A stretch of DNA of 64,000 bases from Paraburkholderia megapolitana (GCF_007556815.1 NZ_CP041745.1:3263001-3327000), one strand, 5' to 3'. Numbered from the stretch's first letter, positions 1 to 10,058 are shown. Translations and numbers: made by a program. The notes: a model not told the origin generated them from the sequence alone.

Positions 1-188
1 AACGACGAGTTGAGGCCACGATTACGCTTCGCAATGACAACGCCTTCGTAAGCCTGAACGCGCTTGCGGGTACCTTCGACCACGTTCACGCTGACGATTA
101 CCGTATCGCCGGGGGCGAATGCGGGAATGGTCTTGCCTGCGAGCGCGCGCTCGATTTCTTCCTGCTCGAGTTTTTCAATCAGATTCAT
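1..188 (-). CDS. rplS: 50S ribosomal protein L19 (partial, 3' end outside window)
   Basis: The first 62 codons of ribosomal protein L19 are visible, running off the left window edge. The N-terminus reads [12 protein letters not shown] and continues with the family's conserved [11 protein letters not shown] and [16 protein letters not shown] segments. L19 sits at the 30S-50S interface of the ribosome. It is the last gene of the usual rpsP-rimM-trmD-rplS operon, and all four genes are present here in order on the minus strand. A 167-base gap separates it from trmD. The ATG at 188 is preceded by an AGGAGT-type ribosome binding site. The call is secure; the only limitation is truncation by the window. 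Confidence 0.97.
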   Translation of the reverse strand, partial: MNLIEKLEQEEIERALAGKTIPAFAPGDTVIVSVNVVEGTRKRVQAYEGVVIAKRNRGLNSS

Positions 189-355
189 CACTGACTCCTA
201 ATGCCATCTTGTCGGCGTTCGTACCTGCCTTGCGTGGGTTTGCCCAGAGGACTACCTGTTACGCGCGGCTACGGCCCCGATAGAGGATGGGTTCACATCT
301 GGCGCCGTCCACGCATGAACGACACCGCCTGGTTCCCGCCCGGAACGCCAGGGCC

Positions 356-1123
356 TCAGGCCTTTGGCGCTTCCTTCGCGAGACTTGCAAGCCACGCCTC
401 ATCGGCACGGCTCAACAACTTGTTCTTTCTGGCCCGCTCGATCAGATCGGGCCGTTTGTGCCACGTATTGCGCAGCGATTCGCGACGACGCCACAGCATG
501 ATTTCCGCGTGATGGCCACCGAGCAGCACATCCGGCACGCGCACACCGTCATATTCTTCCGGCCGCGTGTAATGCGGGCAATCGAGCAGGCCATCGACAA
601 AACTGTCCTGCACCGCCGACTGCGCATCGTTCAGCACGCCCGGCAACTGACGCACGATCGCGTCCATCATGGCCATGGCGGGTAACTCGCCGCCCGACAG
701 CACGAAATCGCCGAGGCTCACTTCTTCGTCGACATACCGGTCGATCAGACGCTGGTCGATCGCTTCGTAGCGACCGCACAGCACGATCAACCCCGGTTCG
801 CCAGCGAGTCGCATTACGCCTTCGTGATTCAGCGTCGCGCCTTGCGGCGACATCATCACGACCCGCGCACCTGCAATACCCTGCTCCGCCTGCGCGGCGC
901 GCGCTGCGCCGAGCGAATCTTCCAGCGGCTTGGCCAGCATCACCATGCCGGGGCCGCCGCCATACGGCCGGTCGTCGATCGTACGGTAGTTGTCGGTGGT
1001 GAAATCGCGTGGATTCCAGGTCCGCAACCCGTAACGCGCCTGCTTCGCCGCACGGCTTGTAATGCCCCAGTCGGTCAGCGCGCGGAACATTTCGGGGAAG
1101 AGCGTCACGACATCGAACTGCAT
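356..1123 (-). CDS. trmD: tRNA (guanine-N1)-methyltransferase TrmD
   Basis: TrmD methylates N1 of G37 in tRNAs that read codons starting with C, using S-adenosylmethionine, and so prevents +1 frameshifting. The 255-residue protein has the usual length. It shows the N-terminal [10 protein letters not shown] motif (residues 4-13), the GGGPGM loop (55-60), and the trefoil-knot cofactor site with CGRYEA (116-121) and [11 protein letters not shown] (136-146). It lies 36 bases after rimM in the rpsP operon, so it is very probably cotranscribed with it. Confidence 0.98.
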   Translation of the reverse strand: MQFDVVTLFPEMFRALTDWGITSRAAKQARYGLRTWNPRDFTTDNYRTIDDRPYGGGPGMVMLAKPLEDSLGAARAAQAEQGIAGARVVMMSPQGATLNHEGVMRLAGEPGLIVLCGRYEAIDQRLIDRYVDEEVSLGDFVLSGGELPAMAMMDAIVRQLPGVLNDAQSAVQDSFVDGLLDCPHYTRPEEYDGVRVPDVLLGGHHAEIMLWRRRESLRNTWHKRPDLIERARKNKLLSRADEAWLASLAKEAPKA

Positions 1124-1159
1124 CGCTCTCTCCGTTTCAGCGAACGCTTGCTAATGGGT

Positions 1160-1888
1160 TCAGTAATCGGCTTCCCAGTCGACTGTGATCTGCTTCGCCG
1201 CCTGGTCCACATGCTTGACGTACACACCGACGAACGGAATGAGCCGTTCGCCGTTGACCGGCTTTCCATCCTTGCCGGTTGCCGGGTACTCGACACGCAG
1301 CACCGAATGGGCGCCGTTGTCGATCATGTCGGCGACCTTGCCGAGTGCAACCCCGGCAACGTTGACCACATCCAGACCAAGCAGGTCGACCCAGTAAAAC
1401 TCGTCGGTTTCGAGCGAGGGAAACTCGCTGCGGCTCACATAAACACGACAGCCGCGCATGGCGGCTGCAGCGTCGCGACCATCTACACCGGCCAGATGCG
1501 CAACGATACTGTCGGAATGGATCTTCGCCTGCAGCACCGGCGTCGACCTGCGCTCCGGATTCGCATCGCGGCCCTTGAGCAGCCACCAGCGCTTCGCGCT
1601 CAGCAGCGCATCGCCGCCGTGCCCGGCGTCCGCATGCGCGGCCACCTTGACCCAACCTTTGAGACCGTAAGCATCGACGATCGCGCCTACTTCAACGGCG
1701 TCGGCCGGCCAGCTTTCCGGCGATTCGACACGCATAGGCTGCGTATCGGGACCGGCATCGGGACTGGCGTTCGGTGCGGCGGGTGCAGCGGCTTTCGACG
1801 GCTTGCGAACAAACGCGCCAAACGGAGCCTCGGATGCCGATGCAGGCGCTTTCGCGCGACCGGAGCCGCTGGAATCAGGCGCTGACAT
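1160..1888 (-). CDS. rimM: Ribosome maturation factor RimM
   Basis: RimM assists maturation of the 30S subunit head through protein S19. The 242-residue product is longer than the roughly 170 residues typical of the family. Residues 1 to about 60 are a low-complexity Ala/Pro/Ser-rich extension, and the RimM fold begins near [17 protein letters not shown]. The PRC-barrel half follows with [12 protein letters not shown]. It sits between rpsP and trmD. The extension lies in the same reading frame as the core with no good internal start close to it, so the long form is kept, though the true start could be later, for example the Met before RVESPESW. Confidence 0.95.
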   Translation of the reverse strand: MSAPDSSGSGRAKAPASASEAPFGAFVRKPSKAAAPAAPNASPDAGPDTQPMRVESPESWPADAVEVGAIVDAYGLKGWVKVAAHADAGHGGDALLSAKRWWLLKGRDANPERRSTPVLQAKIHSDSIVAHLAGVDGRDAAAAMRGCRVYVSRSEFPSLETDEFYWVDLLGLDVVNVAGVALGKVADMIDNGAHSVLRVEYPATGKDGKPVNGERLIPFVGVYVKHVDQAAKQITVDWEADY

Positions 1889-2015
1889 GGACCGACCTCA
1901 AAAACTTATTGCGCGAAGGCAGGCGTGCCACGAAACCGTAGCCGCGCTTGCTTTCGCGCATCACCGAGTACATCGCACCGCCGGACCATGCCGCCGATGC
2001 AATTACCTGCCGCCA

Positions 2016-2270
2016 TCACGCAGCCGGTTGTGCCTGTTGCGCTTGCTTCACGAGACGCTCGACCGTCGGCGACAGCTGGGCGCCAACGCCTTGCCAGTAC
2101 GTCAGGCGATCTTGAGCGATACGCAGCGATTCGCCCTTCGTAGCGACCGGGTTGTAGAAACCAACGCGTTCGATGAAGCGGCCGTCACGACGGTTACGCG
2201 AATCGGTTGCGACGATGTTGTAGAACGGGCGCTTCTTCGAGCCGCCACGAGCCAAGCGGATGATGACCAT
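2016..2270 (-). CDS. rpsP: 30S ribosomal protein S16
   Basis: This 84-residue protein is ribosomal protein S16, an assembly protein of the 30S subunit. The N-terminus [17 protein letters not shown] is diagnostic for the family, and [16 protein letters not shown] follows as expected. It is the first gene of the rpsP-rimM-trmD-rplS operon. A good sigma-70-type promoter lies about 45 bases upstream, with TATAAT at 2320-2315 on the minus strand. Confidence 0.98.
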   Translation of the reverse strand: MVIIRLARGGSKKRPFYNIVATDSRNRRDGRFIERVGFYNPVATKGESLRIAQDRLTYWQGVGAQLSPTVERLVKQAQQAQPAA

Positions 2271-2314
2271 ACTGGAATCCTTGAAAACCGGGGTTCAGAA
2301 CCACTAAACGCGAG

Positions 2315-2343
2315 ATTATAGCCCGAAACCAACGCCATAACAA
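2315..2343 (-). promoter_or_regulatory. Sigma-70-type promoter of the rpsP operon
   Basis: On the minus strand a perfect -10 hexamer TATAAT (plus positions 2315-2320) is preceded by TTGTTA (2338-2343) with 17 bases between them. It lies 45 bases upstream of the rpsP start and is the best promoter match seen in the window. Confidence 0.75.
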
Positions 2344-2569
2344 ACACTTACGGGGATAAACTGGCACGCCCAGTCGCACGGACCACACAGTCGCGGCATT
2401 CCGGTGCCACAAAATCTTCTGATGAAAGGTTCCCTGGGCGCGAAACCCACGTCGAACCTGGGGCCTGTGCGGCACAGCGCCGCGTGACCGCCGGTGCTCA
2501 CGCAGCGTAGAATGCGCGTCGGCCCGCGCGCAAGCGCGCCGCATCTTTCCGCAGCCTGTCGCCCTTCCC

Positions 2570-3037
2570 ATGTCCACCGCCGCTTCGACTTCCCCGCGCT
2601 TCCGCTCCAAAACGGCCACCGCCGCGCTTGCCTTCTTCTTCGGCACGCTCGGTGCGCATCGCTTCTATCTGTATAGCCCGCGCGATCCGTATGGCTGGCT
2701 GCACGTGGTCGGCACGCTGCTCGGTATCCCGGGTGTCCTGCTGCTGGTTGCGACCGAGCGGGCCTCGATGCTGGGCTGGTTTCTCGCCGTACCTGGCGCG
2801 ATATCGCTGCTGTCCGCGTTCCTCGCAGCGATCGTCTATGGCCTGCGCCCGGATGACAAATGGGATGCGCAGTTCAACGCGCAGACCGGACGGCACAGCC
2901 GTTCGGGCTGGACGGTCATCTTCATCGTGATTTTTTCGCTGCTGATCGGCGCCTTCCTGCTGATGACCGGGCTGGCTCTGTCGTTCCAGACTTATTTCGA
3001 ATCGCAGGTCGAAGCGGCCAAGTCCCTCTCGCAGTAA
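2570..3037 (+). CDS. TM2/NINE-type small membrane protein
   Basis: A 155-residue integral membrane protein with hydrophobic segments around residues 17-27, 46-62, 68-92 and 114-138. The segment FFFGTLGAHRFYLY (residues 22-35) is the hallmark of TM2-domain (NINE) proteins, whose biochemical role is unknown. It stands alone between the divergent rpsP operon and the convergent radical-SAM gene, whose stop codon is only about 10 bases away. A TAGAAT hexamer near 2508 could be its -10 region. Membrane location is an inference from the hydrophobicity; no function is assigned. Confidence 0.85.
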   Translation: MSTAASTSPRFRSKTATAALAFFFGTLGAHRFYLYSPRDPYGWLHVVGTLLGIPGVLLLVATERASMLGWFLAVPGAISLLSAFLAAIVYGLRPDDKWDAQFNAQTGRHSRSGWTVIFIVIFSLLIGAFLLMTGLALSFQTYFESQVEAAKSLSQ

Positions 3038-3047
3038 GGCAGCGCGG

Positions 3048-4220
3048 CTAGAACAGATCCAGTTGCGGGCTCGCGGGTTTGTCCGGTGCGGCCCGCGGTG
3101 CCGGCTTTTGCTCGACGTGCTGGAAATGCGACATGTCGAGAATGCCGCGATCCCGCCGGTTCAACCCAAGACGACGCGCCGCATTGTAAAAGCGCTGCCG
3201 CAGCAGATCAGCCCACAGGCCCTCGCCTTTCATCCGGCTCGCAAACGACGAGTCGTAGTCCTTGCCGCCCCGCATGTCGCGCACCCGGCTCATCACACGG
3301 TCGGCTCGATCCGGAAAGTGCGCGGTCAGCCAGTCCTTGAACAGCGGCGCGACTTCCCACGGCAGCCGTAGCACGATATAGCTAGCGTTCGTCGCACCCG
3401 CTTCCGCGCAGGCTTCGAGCACGCGCTCCATGTCGGGCTCCGTCACGAACGGAATGACCGGCGCAATGCTCACCCCGACCGGCACCCCCGCTTCGCTCAA
3501 CGTCCGGATCGTACGCAACCGACGCGCCGGCGTTGCCGCGCGCGGTTCGAGCGTGCGCGCGATATCGGCATCGAGCGTCGTGATCGTAATGGCAGCCATC
3601 ACCTGCCCGCGCGCGGCCATCGGCGCGAGCAGATCGAGATCGCGTTCGATCAACGATGACTTCGTAATCGCAGCGAACGGCTGGCCGCGATCGTGCAGCA
3701 CCTGGATGATGCGGCGCGTGAGCCGCAAGTCGCGCTCGACCGGTTGCCATGCGTCGGTATTGACGCCAAGCGCGATTGGCTCCGGCACATAGGACTTCTT
3801 CGACATCTCGCGCTCGAGCAGTTCGGGCGCGTTGATCTTTGCGTAGATACGGCTTTCGAAATCGAGCCCCGGCGACAGCCCGAGATAACTGTGTGTCGGC
3901 CGCGCAAAGCAGTAGATGCAGCCGTGTTCGCAGCCGCGATACGGGTTCAGCGAGACGTTGAACGGGATATCCGGCGACGCATTGCGCGTGAGGATGCTTT
4001 TCGCCTTTTCCTCGAACACCTGCGTGCGCAGGGCCCTAGGCTCGCCGTCTTCGTCGGGGTTTGACGCCCAGCCATCGTCGACGGTTTCGCGCTGGTCGAC
4101 TTCGTAGCGGCCCTGCAGGTTCGTCACCGCGCCGCGGCCCTTGCGGGGCGCAGGCGGTGCGATCGGAAATTCGCGGTCGGGATTGAAATCGGCGTCGGAA
4201 TCGGAATCGGAAGCGGACAT
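3048..4220 (-). CDS. SplB/PA0069-family radical SAM protein
   Basis: The protein belongs to the radical-SAM group COG1533, related to spore photoproduct lyase, of which Pseudomonas PA0069 is a member. From the ATG at 4220 it has 390 residues. The iron-sulfur motif CxxxCxxC is seen as Cys97, Cys101 and Cys104 in NPYRGCEHGCIYCFARP. The N-terminal 30 residues are acidic and low in complexity. A longer TTG-initiated form is possible, but the ATG is preferred. A LexA-like box (4248-4263) overlaps its probable -10, which suggests induction on DNA damage. Whether it repairs DNA lesions or modifies another substrate cannot be told from sequence. Confidence 0.88.
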   Translation of the reverse strand: MSASDSDSDADFNPDREFPIAPPAPRKGRGAVTNLQGRYEVDQRETVDDGWASNPDEDGEPRALRTQVFEEKAKSILTRNASPDIPFNVSLNPYRGCEHGCIYCFARPTHSYLGLSPGLDFESRIYAKINAPELLEREMSKKSYVPEPIALGVNTDAWQPVERDLRLTRRIIQVLHDRGQPFAAITKSSLIERDLDLLAPMAARGQVMAAITITTLDADIARTLEPRAATPARRLRTIRTLSEAGVPVGVSIAPVIPFVTEPDMERVLEACAEAGATNASYIVLRLPWEVAPLFKDWLTAHFPDRADRVMSRVRDMRGGKDYDSSFASRMKGEGLWADLLRQRFYNAARRLGLNRRDRGILDMSHFQHVEQKPAPRAAPDKPASPQLDLF

Positions 4221-4247
4221 GGCTGGGCGCGGCAAACGGCATCAATA

Positions 4248-4263
4248 CTGTACAAATATACAG
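4248..4263 (-). promoter_or_regulatory. LexA (SOS) box overlapping a promoter
   Basis: The 16-mer CTGTACAAATATACAG matches the proteobacterial LexA operator CTGT-N8-ACAG exactly and is nearly palindromic, with flanking A and T extending the symmetry. On the minus strand TATATT (4255-4260) inside the box can serve as -10, with TCGACA (4277-4282) 16 bases upstream as -35. Bound LexA would therefore block the promoter of the SplB-like gene, which starts 28 bases downstream. Confidence 0.75.
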
Positions 4264-4319
4264 TGTTTACACGGTTTGTCGAGCGCCGATGCAACGCAAA
4301 AAACGTCCCGTGCCGACCG

Positions 4320-4808
4320 CTATTCGCCCACTGCGATCGCCAGCGATTCCTTGATTTCTTCCATCACCACATAGCTCTTCGACTGCACCGCGCCGGGCAA
4401 TTGCAACAGGATGTCGCCAAGCAGCTTGCGGTAGTCGGCCATCTCACCGATGCGCGCCTTGATCAGATAGTCGAAATCGCCGGAGACGAGATGGCATTCG
4501 AGCACCTCGGGGATCTTCTGCACCTCGCGGCGAAACTGGTCGAACATGTTGCCGCTCTTGTGGTCGAGCGTGATCTCGACGAACACCAGCAGCGCCGCAC
4601 CGAGTTCGGCGGGATTCAGGCGCGCGTAATAGCCGGTGATCACACCGTCGCGCTCCATCCGCTTCACGCGCTCGATGCATGGCGTGACTGAAAGCCCCAC
4701 CTGCTCCGCGAGATCTTTCATCGCCATGCGGCCATCCTGCTGCAGAAGCTTGAGGATGCGGTGATCGAGCTTGTCGAGTGCGCGGATCGGTTGACGTTGT
4801 GTTCTCAT
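4320..4808 (-). CDS. Lrp/AsnC-family transcriptional regulator
   Basis: A 162-residue feast/famine regulator. The N-terminal winged helix-turn-helix covers roughly residues 10-70, with LDHRILKLLQQDGRMAMKDL and SVTPCIERVKRMERDGVI. The C-terminal RAM ligand domain follows, with VLECHLVSGDFDYLIKARI. It is transcribed divergently from dadA across a 158-base A+T-rich gap. By analogy with Lrp control of dadA in other proteobacteria, it probably responds to alanine or another amino acid and regulates dadA. That link is inferred from position. Confidence 0.93.
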   Translation of the reverse strand: MRTQRQPIRALDKLDHRILKLLQQDGRMAMKDLAEQVGLSVTPCIERVKRMERDGVITGYYARLNPAELGAALLVFVEITLDHKSGNMFDQFRREVQKIPEVLECHLVSGDFDYLIKARIGEMADYRKLLGDILLQLPGAVQSKSYVVMEEIKESLAIAVGE

Positions 4809-4966
4809 CGTGTTTTTACTGAAATTCGCAAAAATACAATAACAAAACCTAGTGAACGATCAATAGTATAGCGGTTAACACTGGGCCACTCGCGTAACAC
4901 CTCGTTAATCGAATGTACTGACCGATTCCACGAGCGCCAGGGCCTTTCGACCTCTCTGGAGCAGCT

Positions 4967-6253
4967 ATGCGGGTTGTCATTTTGGGAAGCGGTGTCGTCG
5001 GGGTGACGAGCGCCTATTATCTAGCACGCGCCGGTCACGAAGTGACCGTTATCGATCGCGAAGCGGGCCCAGCGCTCGAAACCAGTTTTGCCAATGCCGG
5101 CCAGATCTCGCCGGGCTACGCGGCACCGTGGGCGGCACCTGGCGTGCCGCTGAAAGCCGTCAAGTGGATGTTCCAGAAGCACGCGCCGCTCGCCATTCGT
5201 CTAGATGGCACGCAGTTCCAGCTGCAATGGATGTGGCAGATGCTGCAGAACTGCACGTCCGCGCGCTATGCGGTGAACAAAGGCCGCATGGTCCGTCTCG
5301 CCGAATACAGCCGCGATTGTCTGCAGGCGCTGCGCGCCGAGACCGGCATCCAGTACGAAGGCCGTACGGGCGGCACGCTGCAGGTGTTCCGCAGCCAGCA
5401 GCAGCTCGATGGCGCGGCGAAAGACATCGCCGTACTTCAGGAAGCAAACGTGCCGTACGAATTGCTGTCGCCGGACGAACTGGCACGCGCCGAACCGGCG
5501 CTCGCCGCGGTTTCGCACAAGCTGACGGGCGGCCTGCGGCTGCCGGGCGACGAAACCGGCGACTGCCAGCTGTTCACCACGCGTCTTGCTGCAATGGCCG
5601 AAGAGCTCGGCGTGAAATTCCGCTACAACACACCGATCGACGCACTCGCGATGGCAGGTGGACGCATCGCTGGCGTGCAGTGCGGCAGCGAACTGGTGCT
5701 CGCCGATTCGTTCGTCGTCGCGCTTGGCTCCTACTCGACGAAGTTCTTGTCCAGCATCGTCAAGATTCCGGTGTATCCGCTCAAGGGTTACTCGATCACC
5801 GCACCGATCGTGAACGCGGCCGCGGCGCCGGTCTCGACCGTGCTCGACGAGACCTACAAGATCGCGATCACGCGCTTCGACGACCGCATCCGTGTGGGCG
5901 GCATGGCGGAGATCGTCGGCTTCGACAAGACATTGCGCCAGGCGCGTCGCGAGACGCTCGAAATGTGCGTGAACGATCTGTTCCCGGGCGGCGGCGATAC
6001 GTCGAAGGCCACCTTCTGGACCGGCCTGCGCCCGATGACGCCGGACGGCACGCCGATCGTCGGTCGCACTCCTGTGTCGAACCTGTTCCTGAATACCGGG
6101 CACGGTACGCTCGGCTGGACGATGTCGTGCGGTTCGGGCCAGTTGCTCGCCGATCTGATCTCCGGCAAGCAGCCGGCTATTCAATCGGGAGATCTGTCGG
6201 TGCATCGCTACCTTGGTGAAACTGGCGGCACGCATCGCCCGGCTTACGCTTGA
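4967..6253 (+). CDS. dadA: D-amino acid dehydrogenase small subunit
   Basis: DadA oxidises D-amino acids, chiefly D-alanine, to 2-oxo acids and ammonia, passing electrons to the respiratory chain. The 428-residue length is typical. The FAD-binding GxGxxG is at residues 7-12 (GSGVVG), followed by the family's [20 protein letters not shown] segment and the C-terminal FAD-contact segment [16 protein letters not shown]. The ATG at 4967 has a GGAG ribosome binding site. No alanine racemase gene (dadX) follows; a terminator hairpin ends the unit. The divergent Lrp-type gene is its likely regulator. Confidence 0.96.
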   Translation: MRVVILGSGVVGVTSAYYLARAGHEVTVIDREAGPALETSFANAGQISPGYAAPWAAPGVPLKAVKWMFQKHAPLAIRLDGTQFQLQWMWQMLQNCTSARYAVNKGRMVRLAEYSRDCLQALRAETGIQYEGRTGGTLQVFRSQQQLDGAAKDIAVLQEANVPYELLSPDELARAEPALAAVSHKLTGGLRLPGDETGDCQLFTTRLAAMAEELGVKFRYNTPIDALAMAGGRIAGVQCGSELVLADSFVVALGSYSTKFLSSIVKIPVYPLKGYSITAPIVNAAAAPVSTVLDETYKIAITRFDDRIRVGGMAEIVGFDKTLRQARRETLEMCVNDLFPGGGDTSKATFWTGLRPMTPDGTPIVGRTPVSNLFLNTGHGTLGWTMSCGSGQLLADLISGKQPAIQSGDLSVHRYLGETGGTHRPAYA

Positions 6254-6304
6254 TACTTGTAGCGACGGCTTTTTGCCGTGCTTGACCTAGTTCACCTGAG
6301 AGAA

Positions 6305-6335
6305 CAAACGGCGCCTTGAAGGCGCCGTTTGTTTT
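6305..6335 (+). terminator. Rho-independent terminator after dadA
   Basis: The 10-bp arms AAACGGCGCC and GGCGCCGTTT with a TTGAA loop are followed by GTTTTG. The hairpin lies about 50 bases after the dadA stop and between convergent genes, so it may also act weakly for the acyl-CoA dehydrogenase gene on the other strand. Confidence 0.75.
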
Positions 6336-6394
6336 GCCGGGTCAGTTTATCTATTCCTGCGTCATGCCCGCGGCGAGCGGTTCGCAACGCACGA

Positions 6395-8182
6395 TCAGAA
6401 CTGATCCTCCGACAACGCCAGCACCCCTTCACCACCCTTCGCACTGACAATCGCCGCTTCGAATGCGCTTGCCTGCGACAACACATGCTCCGCAAAGAAC
6501 TGCGCCGTCGCGATCTTCGCGCCGTAGAACGACGGATCGTCGGCCTGTTTTTGCGCGGCCACGAGCAGCGCACGCGCCATCTGCCAGCCGCCCAGCACGA
6601 TACCCGCAAGCTTCAGATAAGGCACGCTGCCGGCAAACACCGCGTTCGGATCGCGTCGCGTGTTCTCTACGACAAAGTGCACCGCTGCCTCGAGCGAACG
6701 CTGCCCCTGCGCGAGGTGCCGCTGCATCGAAGCAAACGCGGAACCCTGCTGTTGACCGAGTTGCTCGACCGTCTGCGCAATGCCGGCCAGTAGCGCTTTC
6801 GCGACCGCGCCGCCGTCGCGCACCGTCTTGCGGCCGATCAGATCGTTTGCCTGGATAGCAGTCGTGCCTTCGTAGATCGGCAGGATGCGCGCGTCGCGAT
6901 AGTACTGTGCTGCACCCGTCTCTTCGATGAAGCCCATGCCGCCGTGCACCTGCACGCCGAGGCTCGTCACATCGATCGACAGCTCGGTGCTCCAGCCCTT
7001 GACGATCGGCACGAGGAATTCATAGATCGCCTGATGCTCGGCCCGCTTCGCTTCGTCGGGATGCCGGTGCGCGATGTCGCAATGAGCGGCAGCAACGTAG
7101 GCGAGAGCGCGCGAAGCTTCGGTCAGGCCGCGCATGGTCGACAGCATGCGGCGCACGTCCGGATGCTGGATGATCGCCACCGACTGCTTCGCCGACCCGT
7201 CGACCGGACGGCTCTGCACACGCTCCTTCGCATACGCGACCGCCTGCTGATACGCGCGATCCGATACGCTGACGCCCTGCAACCCGACCGCGAAACGCGC
7301 CGCGTTCATCATGATGAACATGTACTCGAGGCCGCGATTCTCTTCGCCGATCAGATGGCCGAGCGCGCCGCCGTGGTCGCCGAACTGCAGAACCGCCGTC
7401 GGACTCGCCTTGATACCGAGCTTGTGTTCGATCGACACGCAATGTACGTCGTTGCGCTCGCCGAGCGAGCCGTCCGCATTGACAAGAAACTTCGGCACGA
7501 TGAAAAGCGAAATGCCTTTGACGCCTTCGGGCGCGCCGGGTGTGCGTGCCAGCACGAGATGGGCGATGTTCTTCGCCATGTCGTGCTCGCCCCACGTGAT
7601 GAAGATCTTCGTGCCGAAGATCCTGTATGCGCCGTCGCCGGTCGGCTCCGCGCGCGTACGCACCAGCGCGAGATCGGAGCCGGCCTGCGGCTCGGTGAGA
7701 TTCATCGTACCGGTCCACTCGCCGGAGATCAGCTTCGGCACGTACGCCTGTTTCTGTTCTTCGGTGCCAGCGGTGAGCAGCGCTTCGATCGCGCCGTCGG
7801 TCAAGAGCGGACACAGTGCAAACGACAGGTTCGATGCGTTGAGCATCTCGACGCAAGGCGTCGCGATCAGCTTCGGCAGACCCTGCCCTTCGTAATCGAT
7901 TGGGTGCTGAACGCCTTGCCAGCCGCCTTCAGCGAACTGGCGGAACGCGTCGGCAAAACCCGGCGTCGCCGTAACCTTGCCGTCGCGCCAGCTACTCGGA
8001 TTGCGGTCGCCTTCCACATTCAGCGGCGCCAGAACTTCGCCGCAGAATCGTGCGGATTCTTCGAGTACGGCCTGAGCGGTCTCGAGGTTCGCATCTTCGA
8101 ATCCGGGCAACGCCGCGATGTCTTCGAGACCGGCCAGTTCCTTCATGACGAACAGCATGTCTCGGATGGGCGCGTTGTACAT
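6395..8182 (-). CDS. Acyl-CoA dehydrogenase (long form, 595 aa)
   Basis: An FAD-dependent acyl-CoA dehydrogenase that introduces a 2,3-double bond into an acyl-CoA and passes electrons to ETF. At 595 residues it belongs to the long group with a C-terminal extension, which includes 3-methylmercaptopropionyl-CoA dehydrogenase (DmdC)-like and FadE-like enzymes. Family motifs include MNLTEPQAGSDL in the flavin region, GGMGFIEETGAAQYYRDARI, and YEGTTAIQAND with the probable catalytic glutamate. The N-terminus MYNAPIRDMLFVM is typical of this group. It lies downstream of etfBA, its likely electron acceptor, but a terminator separates them. The chain length of the substrate cannot be told. Confidence 0.93.
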   Translation of the reverse strand: MYNAPIRDMLFVMKELAGLEDIAALPGFEDANLETAQAVLEESARFCGEVLAPLNVEGDRNPSSWRDGKVTATPGFADAFRQFAEGGWQGVQHPIDYEGQGLPKLIATPCVEMLNASNLSFALCPLLTDGAIEALLTAGTEEQKQAYVPKLISGEWTGTMNLTEPQAGSDLALVRTRAEPTGDGAYRIFGTKIFITWGEHDMAKNIAHLVLARTPGAPEGVKGISLFIVPKFLVNADGSLGERNDVHCVSIEHKLGIKASPTAVLQFGDHGGALGHLIGEENRGLEYMFIMMNAARFAVGLQGVSVSDRAYQQAVAYAKERVQSRPVDGSAKQSVAIIQHPDVRRMLSTMRGLTEASRALAYVAAAHCDIAHRHPDEAKRAEHQAIYEFLVPIVKGWSTELSIDVTSLGVQVHGGMGFIEETGAAQYYRDARILPIYEGTTAIQANDLIGRKTVRDGGAVAKALLAGIAQTVEQLGQQQGSAFASMQRHLAQGQRSLEAAVHFVVENTRRDPNAVFAGSVPYLKLAGIVLGGWQMARALLVAAQKQADDPSFYGAKIATAQFFAEHVLSQASAFEAAIVSAKGGEGVLALSEDQF

Positions 8183-8222
8183 GTCAGTTCTCCTCCTGCC
8201 TGAATGTTGTAGCTGAGCGATA

Positions 8223-8259
8223 TAAAAAGGGGCGCGGGACTTCAGGTCCTGCGCCCCTT
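8223..8259 (-). terminator. Rho-independent terminator of the etfBA operon
   Basis: On the minus strand AAGGGGCGC and GCGCCCCTT form the outer stem, AGGAC and GTCC continue it, and TTTTTAT follows. It lies between etfA and the acyl-CoA dehydrogenase gene, so the dehydrogenase probably has its own promoter. Confidence 0.8.
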
Positions 8260-8362
8260 CGGTTACTGCCGGACACCTGTTGCGCGGCGTTGTCTAGTGC
8301 TATTCAGCGCTAGCCGGCGTCGGCGTCGATCCGTGCGCACCCGCTGGGCGCGCAGTCGACCC

Positions 8363-9295
8363 TCAAAGCTCGCCAACGAGCTCCGGCACAACCGTGAACA
8401 GATCTCCCACCAGACCGTAATCGGCGACGCTGAAAATCGGCGCTTCCGGGTCCTTGTTGATTGCCACGATGACCTTCGAGTCCTTCATCCCAGCCAGATG
8501 CTGGATCGCGCCAGAGATGCCCACCGCGATATACAGCTGCGGCGCGACGATCTTGCCGGTCTGTCCGACCTGGTAGTCGTTCGGCACGAAGCCTGCATCG
8601 ACGGCTGCACGCGAAGCGCCGAGCGCCGCGTTCAGCTTGTCCGCGAGCGGCTCGAGCACCTTCGTGTAGTTCTCGCCGCTGCCAAGCCCACGGCCGCCCG
8701 ACACGATGATGCTTGCCGAGGTCAGTTCAGGACGATCAAGCTTCGTCACTTCACGGCTAACGAATTCCGAAAGGCCGGAATCCGCTGCTGCGTCGATCTT
8801 CTCGACCGATGCGCTGCCGCCTTCGGCCGCAACCGGGTCGAAACCGGTCGTACGGACCGTAATGACCTTGATCGGATCGGTGGATTGGACCGTTGCGATG
8901 GCGTTACCTGCGTAGATCGGACGCTCGAACGTGTCGGCGCTGTCTACCGCGGTGATGTCGCTGATCTGCGCAACGTCGAGCTTCGCTGCAACGCGCGGAG
9001 CAATGTTCTTGCCGTAGGGGGTAGCCGGTGCAAGGATGTGCGTATAAGCCTTCGCGATACCGACGACCGTCGCTTCGACGTTCTCTGCAAGGCCCGCTTC
9101 CAGTTGCGGCGCATCGGCCAGCAGCACCTTCGATACCCCGGCGATCTTCGCCGCTGCATCGGCCGCGCCCTGCGCGTTGTGGCCCGCTACCAGCACGTGA
9201 ATATCGCCGCCGATCTTCTGCGCCGCTGCAATCGTGTTCAGCGTCGCGGGCTTGATCGATGCGCTGTCGTGTTCTGCAATTACAAGATTCGTCAT
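8363..9295 (-). CDS. etfA: Electron transfer flavoprotein alpha subunit
   Basis: EtfA forms a heterodimer with EtfB, binds FAD and shuttles electrons from acyl-CoA and other dehydrogenases to ETF-ubiquinone oxidoreductase. The 310-residue product starts [16 protein letters not shown] and carries the C-terminal FAD domain with [30 protein letters not shown] and NKDPEAPIF. It lies 13 bases after etfB and is cotranscribed with it. Confidence 0.98.
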   Translation of the reverse strand: MTNLVIAEHDSASIKPATLNTIAAAQKIGGDIHVLVAGHNAQGAADAAAKIAGVSKVLLADAPQLEAGLAENVEATVVGIAKAYTHILAPATPYGKNIAPRVAAKLDVAQISDITAVDSADTFERPIYAGNAIATVQSTDPIKVITVRTTGFDPVAAEGGSASVEKIDAAADSGLSEFVSREVTKLDRPELTSASIIVSGGRGLGSGENYTKVLEPLADKLNAALGASRAAVDAGFVPNDYQVGQTGKIVAPQLYIAVGISGAIQHLAGMKDSKVIVAINKDPEAPIFSVADYGLVGDLFTVVPELVGEL

Positions 9296-9308
9296 GTTGT
9301 CGGTCTCC

Positions 9309-10058
9309 TCACAGCACCTTGGCTTCGGTCTTCAGCTTCTCGACCAGCGTCTTCACGTCGGGCACCTTCACACCAGCGCTGCGCTTGGGCGGCTCGACCA
9401 CTTTCAGCGTCTTCAGGCGCGGCGTCACGTCGACACCGAGGTCTTCCGGCTTGACGATTTCGAGCGGCTTTTTCTTCGCCTTCATGATGTTCGGCAGCGT
9501 CACGTAGCGCGGCTCATTCAGGCGCAGATCGGTCGTGACAACGGCCGGCAGCTTCAGCGACAGCGTTTCCGCACCGCCGTCGACTTCGCGCGACACCGTC
9601 GCCTTGCCGTCGGCAACGACGACCTTCGATGCAAACGTAGCCTGCGGCAGATTCGCCAGCGCGGCGAGCATCTGGCCGGTCTGGTTCGAATCGTCGTCGA
9701 TGGCCTGCTTGCCGAGGATCACCAGTTGCGGTTGTTCCTTGTCGACCAGCGCCTTGAGCAGCTTGGCCACGGCCAGCGGCTGCAGATCTTCATTCGATTC
9801 GATGAGGATTGCGCGGTCCGCGCCGATTGCGAGCGCCGTGCGCAGCGTTTCCTGCGCCTGCGTCACCCCTGCCGACACCGCGATCACTTCGGTCGCAATG
9901 CCTGCTTCCTTCAACCGTACCGCTTCTTCCACCGCGATTTCGTCGAACGGGTTCATCGACATCTTCACGTTCGCAATGTCGACTCCCGTGCCGTCCGACT
10001 TCACACGGACCTTCACGTTGTAATCGACCACTCTCTTGACTGGCACCAGGATTTTCAT
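9309..10058 (-). CDS. etfB: Electron transfer flavoprotein beta subunit
   Basis: EtfB is the AMP-binding partner of EtfA. The 249-residue protein starts [19 protein letters not shown]; the ATG at 10058 is chosen over an upstream GTG because GGAG stands about eight bases before it. The signature [21 protein letters not shown] region and the C-terminal MKAKKKPLE recognition loop region are present. It is the first gene of the etfBA operon. Confidence 0.97.
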   Translation of the reverse strand: MKILVPVKRVVDYNVKVRVKSDGTGVDIANVKMSMNPFDEIAVEEAVRLKEAGIATEVIAVSAGVTQAQETLRTALAIGADRAILIESNEDLQPLAVAKLLKALVDKEQPQLVILGKQAIDDDSNQTGQMLAALANLPQATFASKVVVADGKATVSREVDGGAETLSLKLPAVVTTDLRLNEPRYVTLPNIMKAKKKPLEIVKPEDLGVDVTPRLKTLKVVEPPKRSAGVKVPDVKTLVEKLKTEAKVL

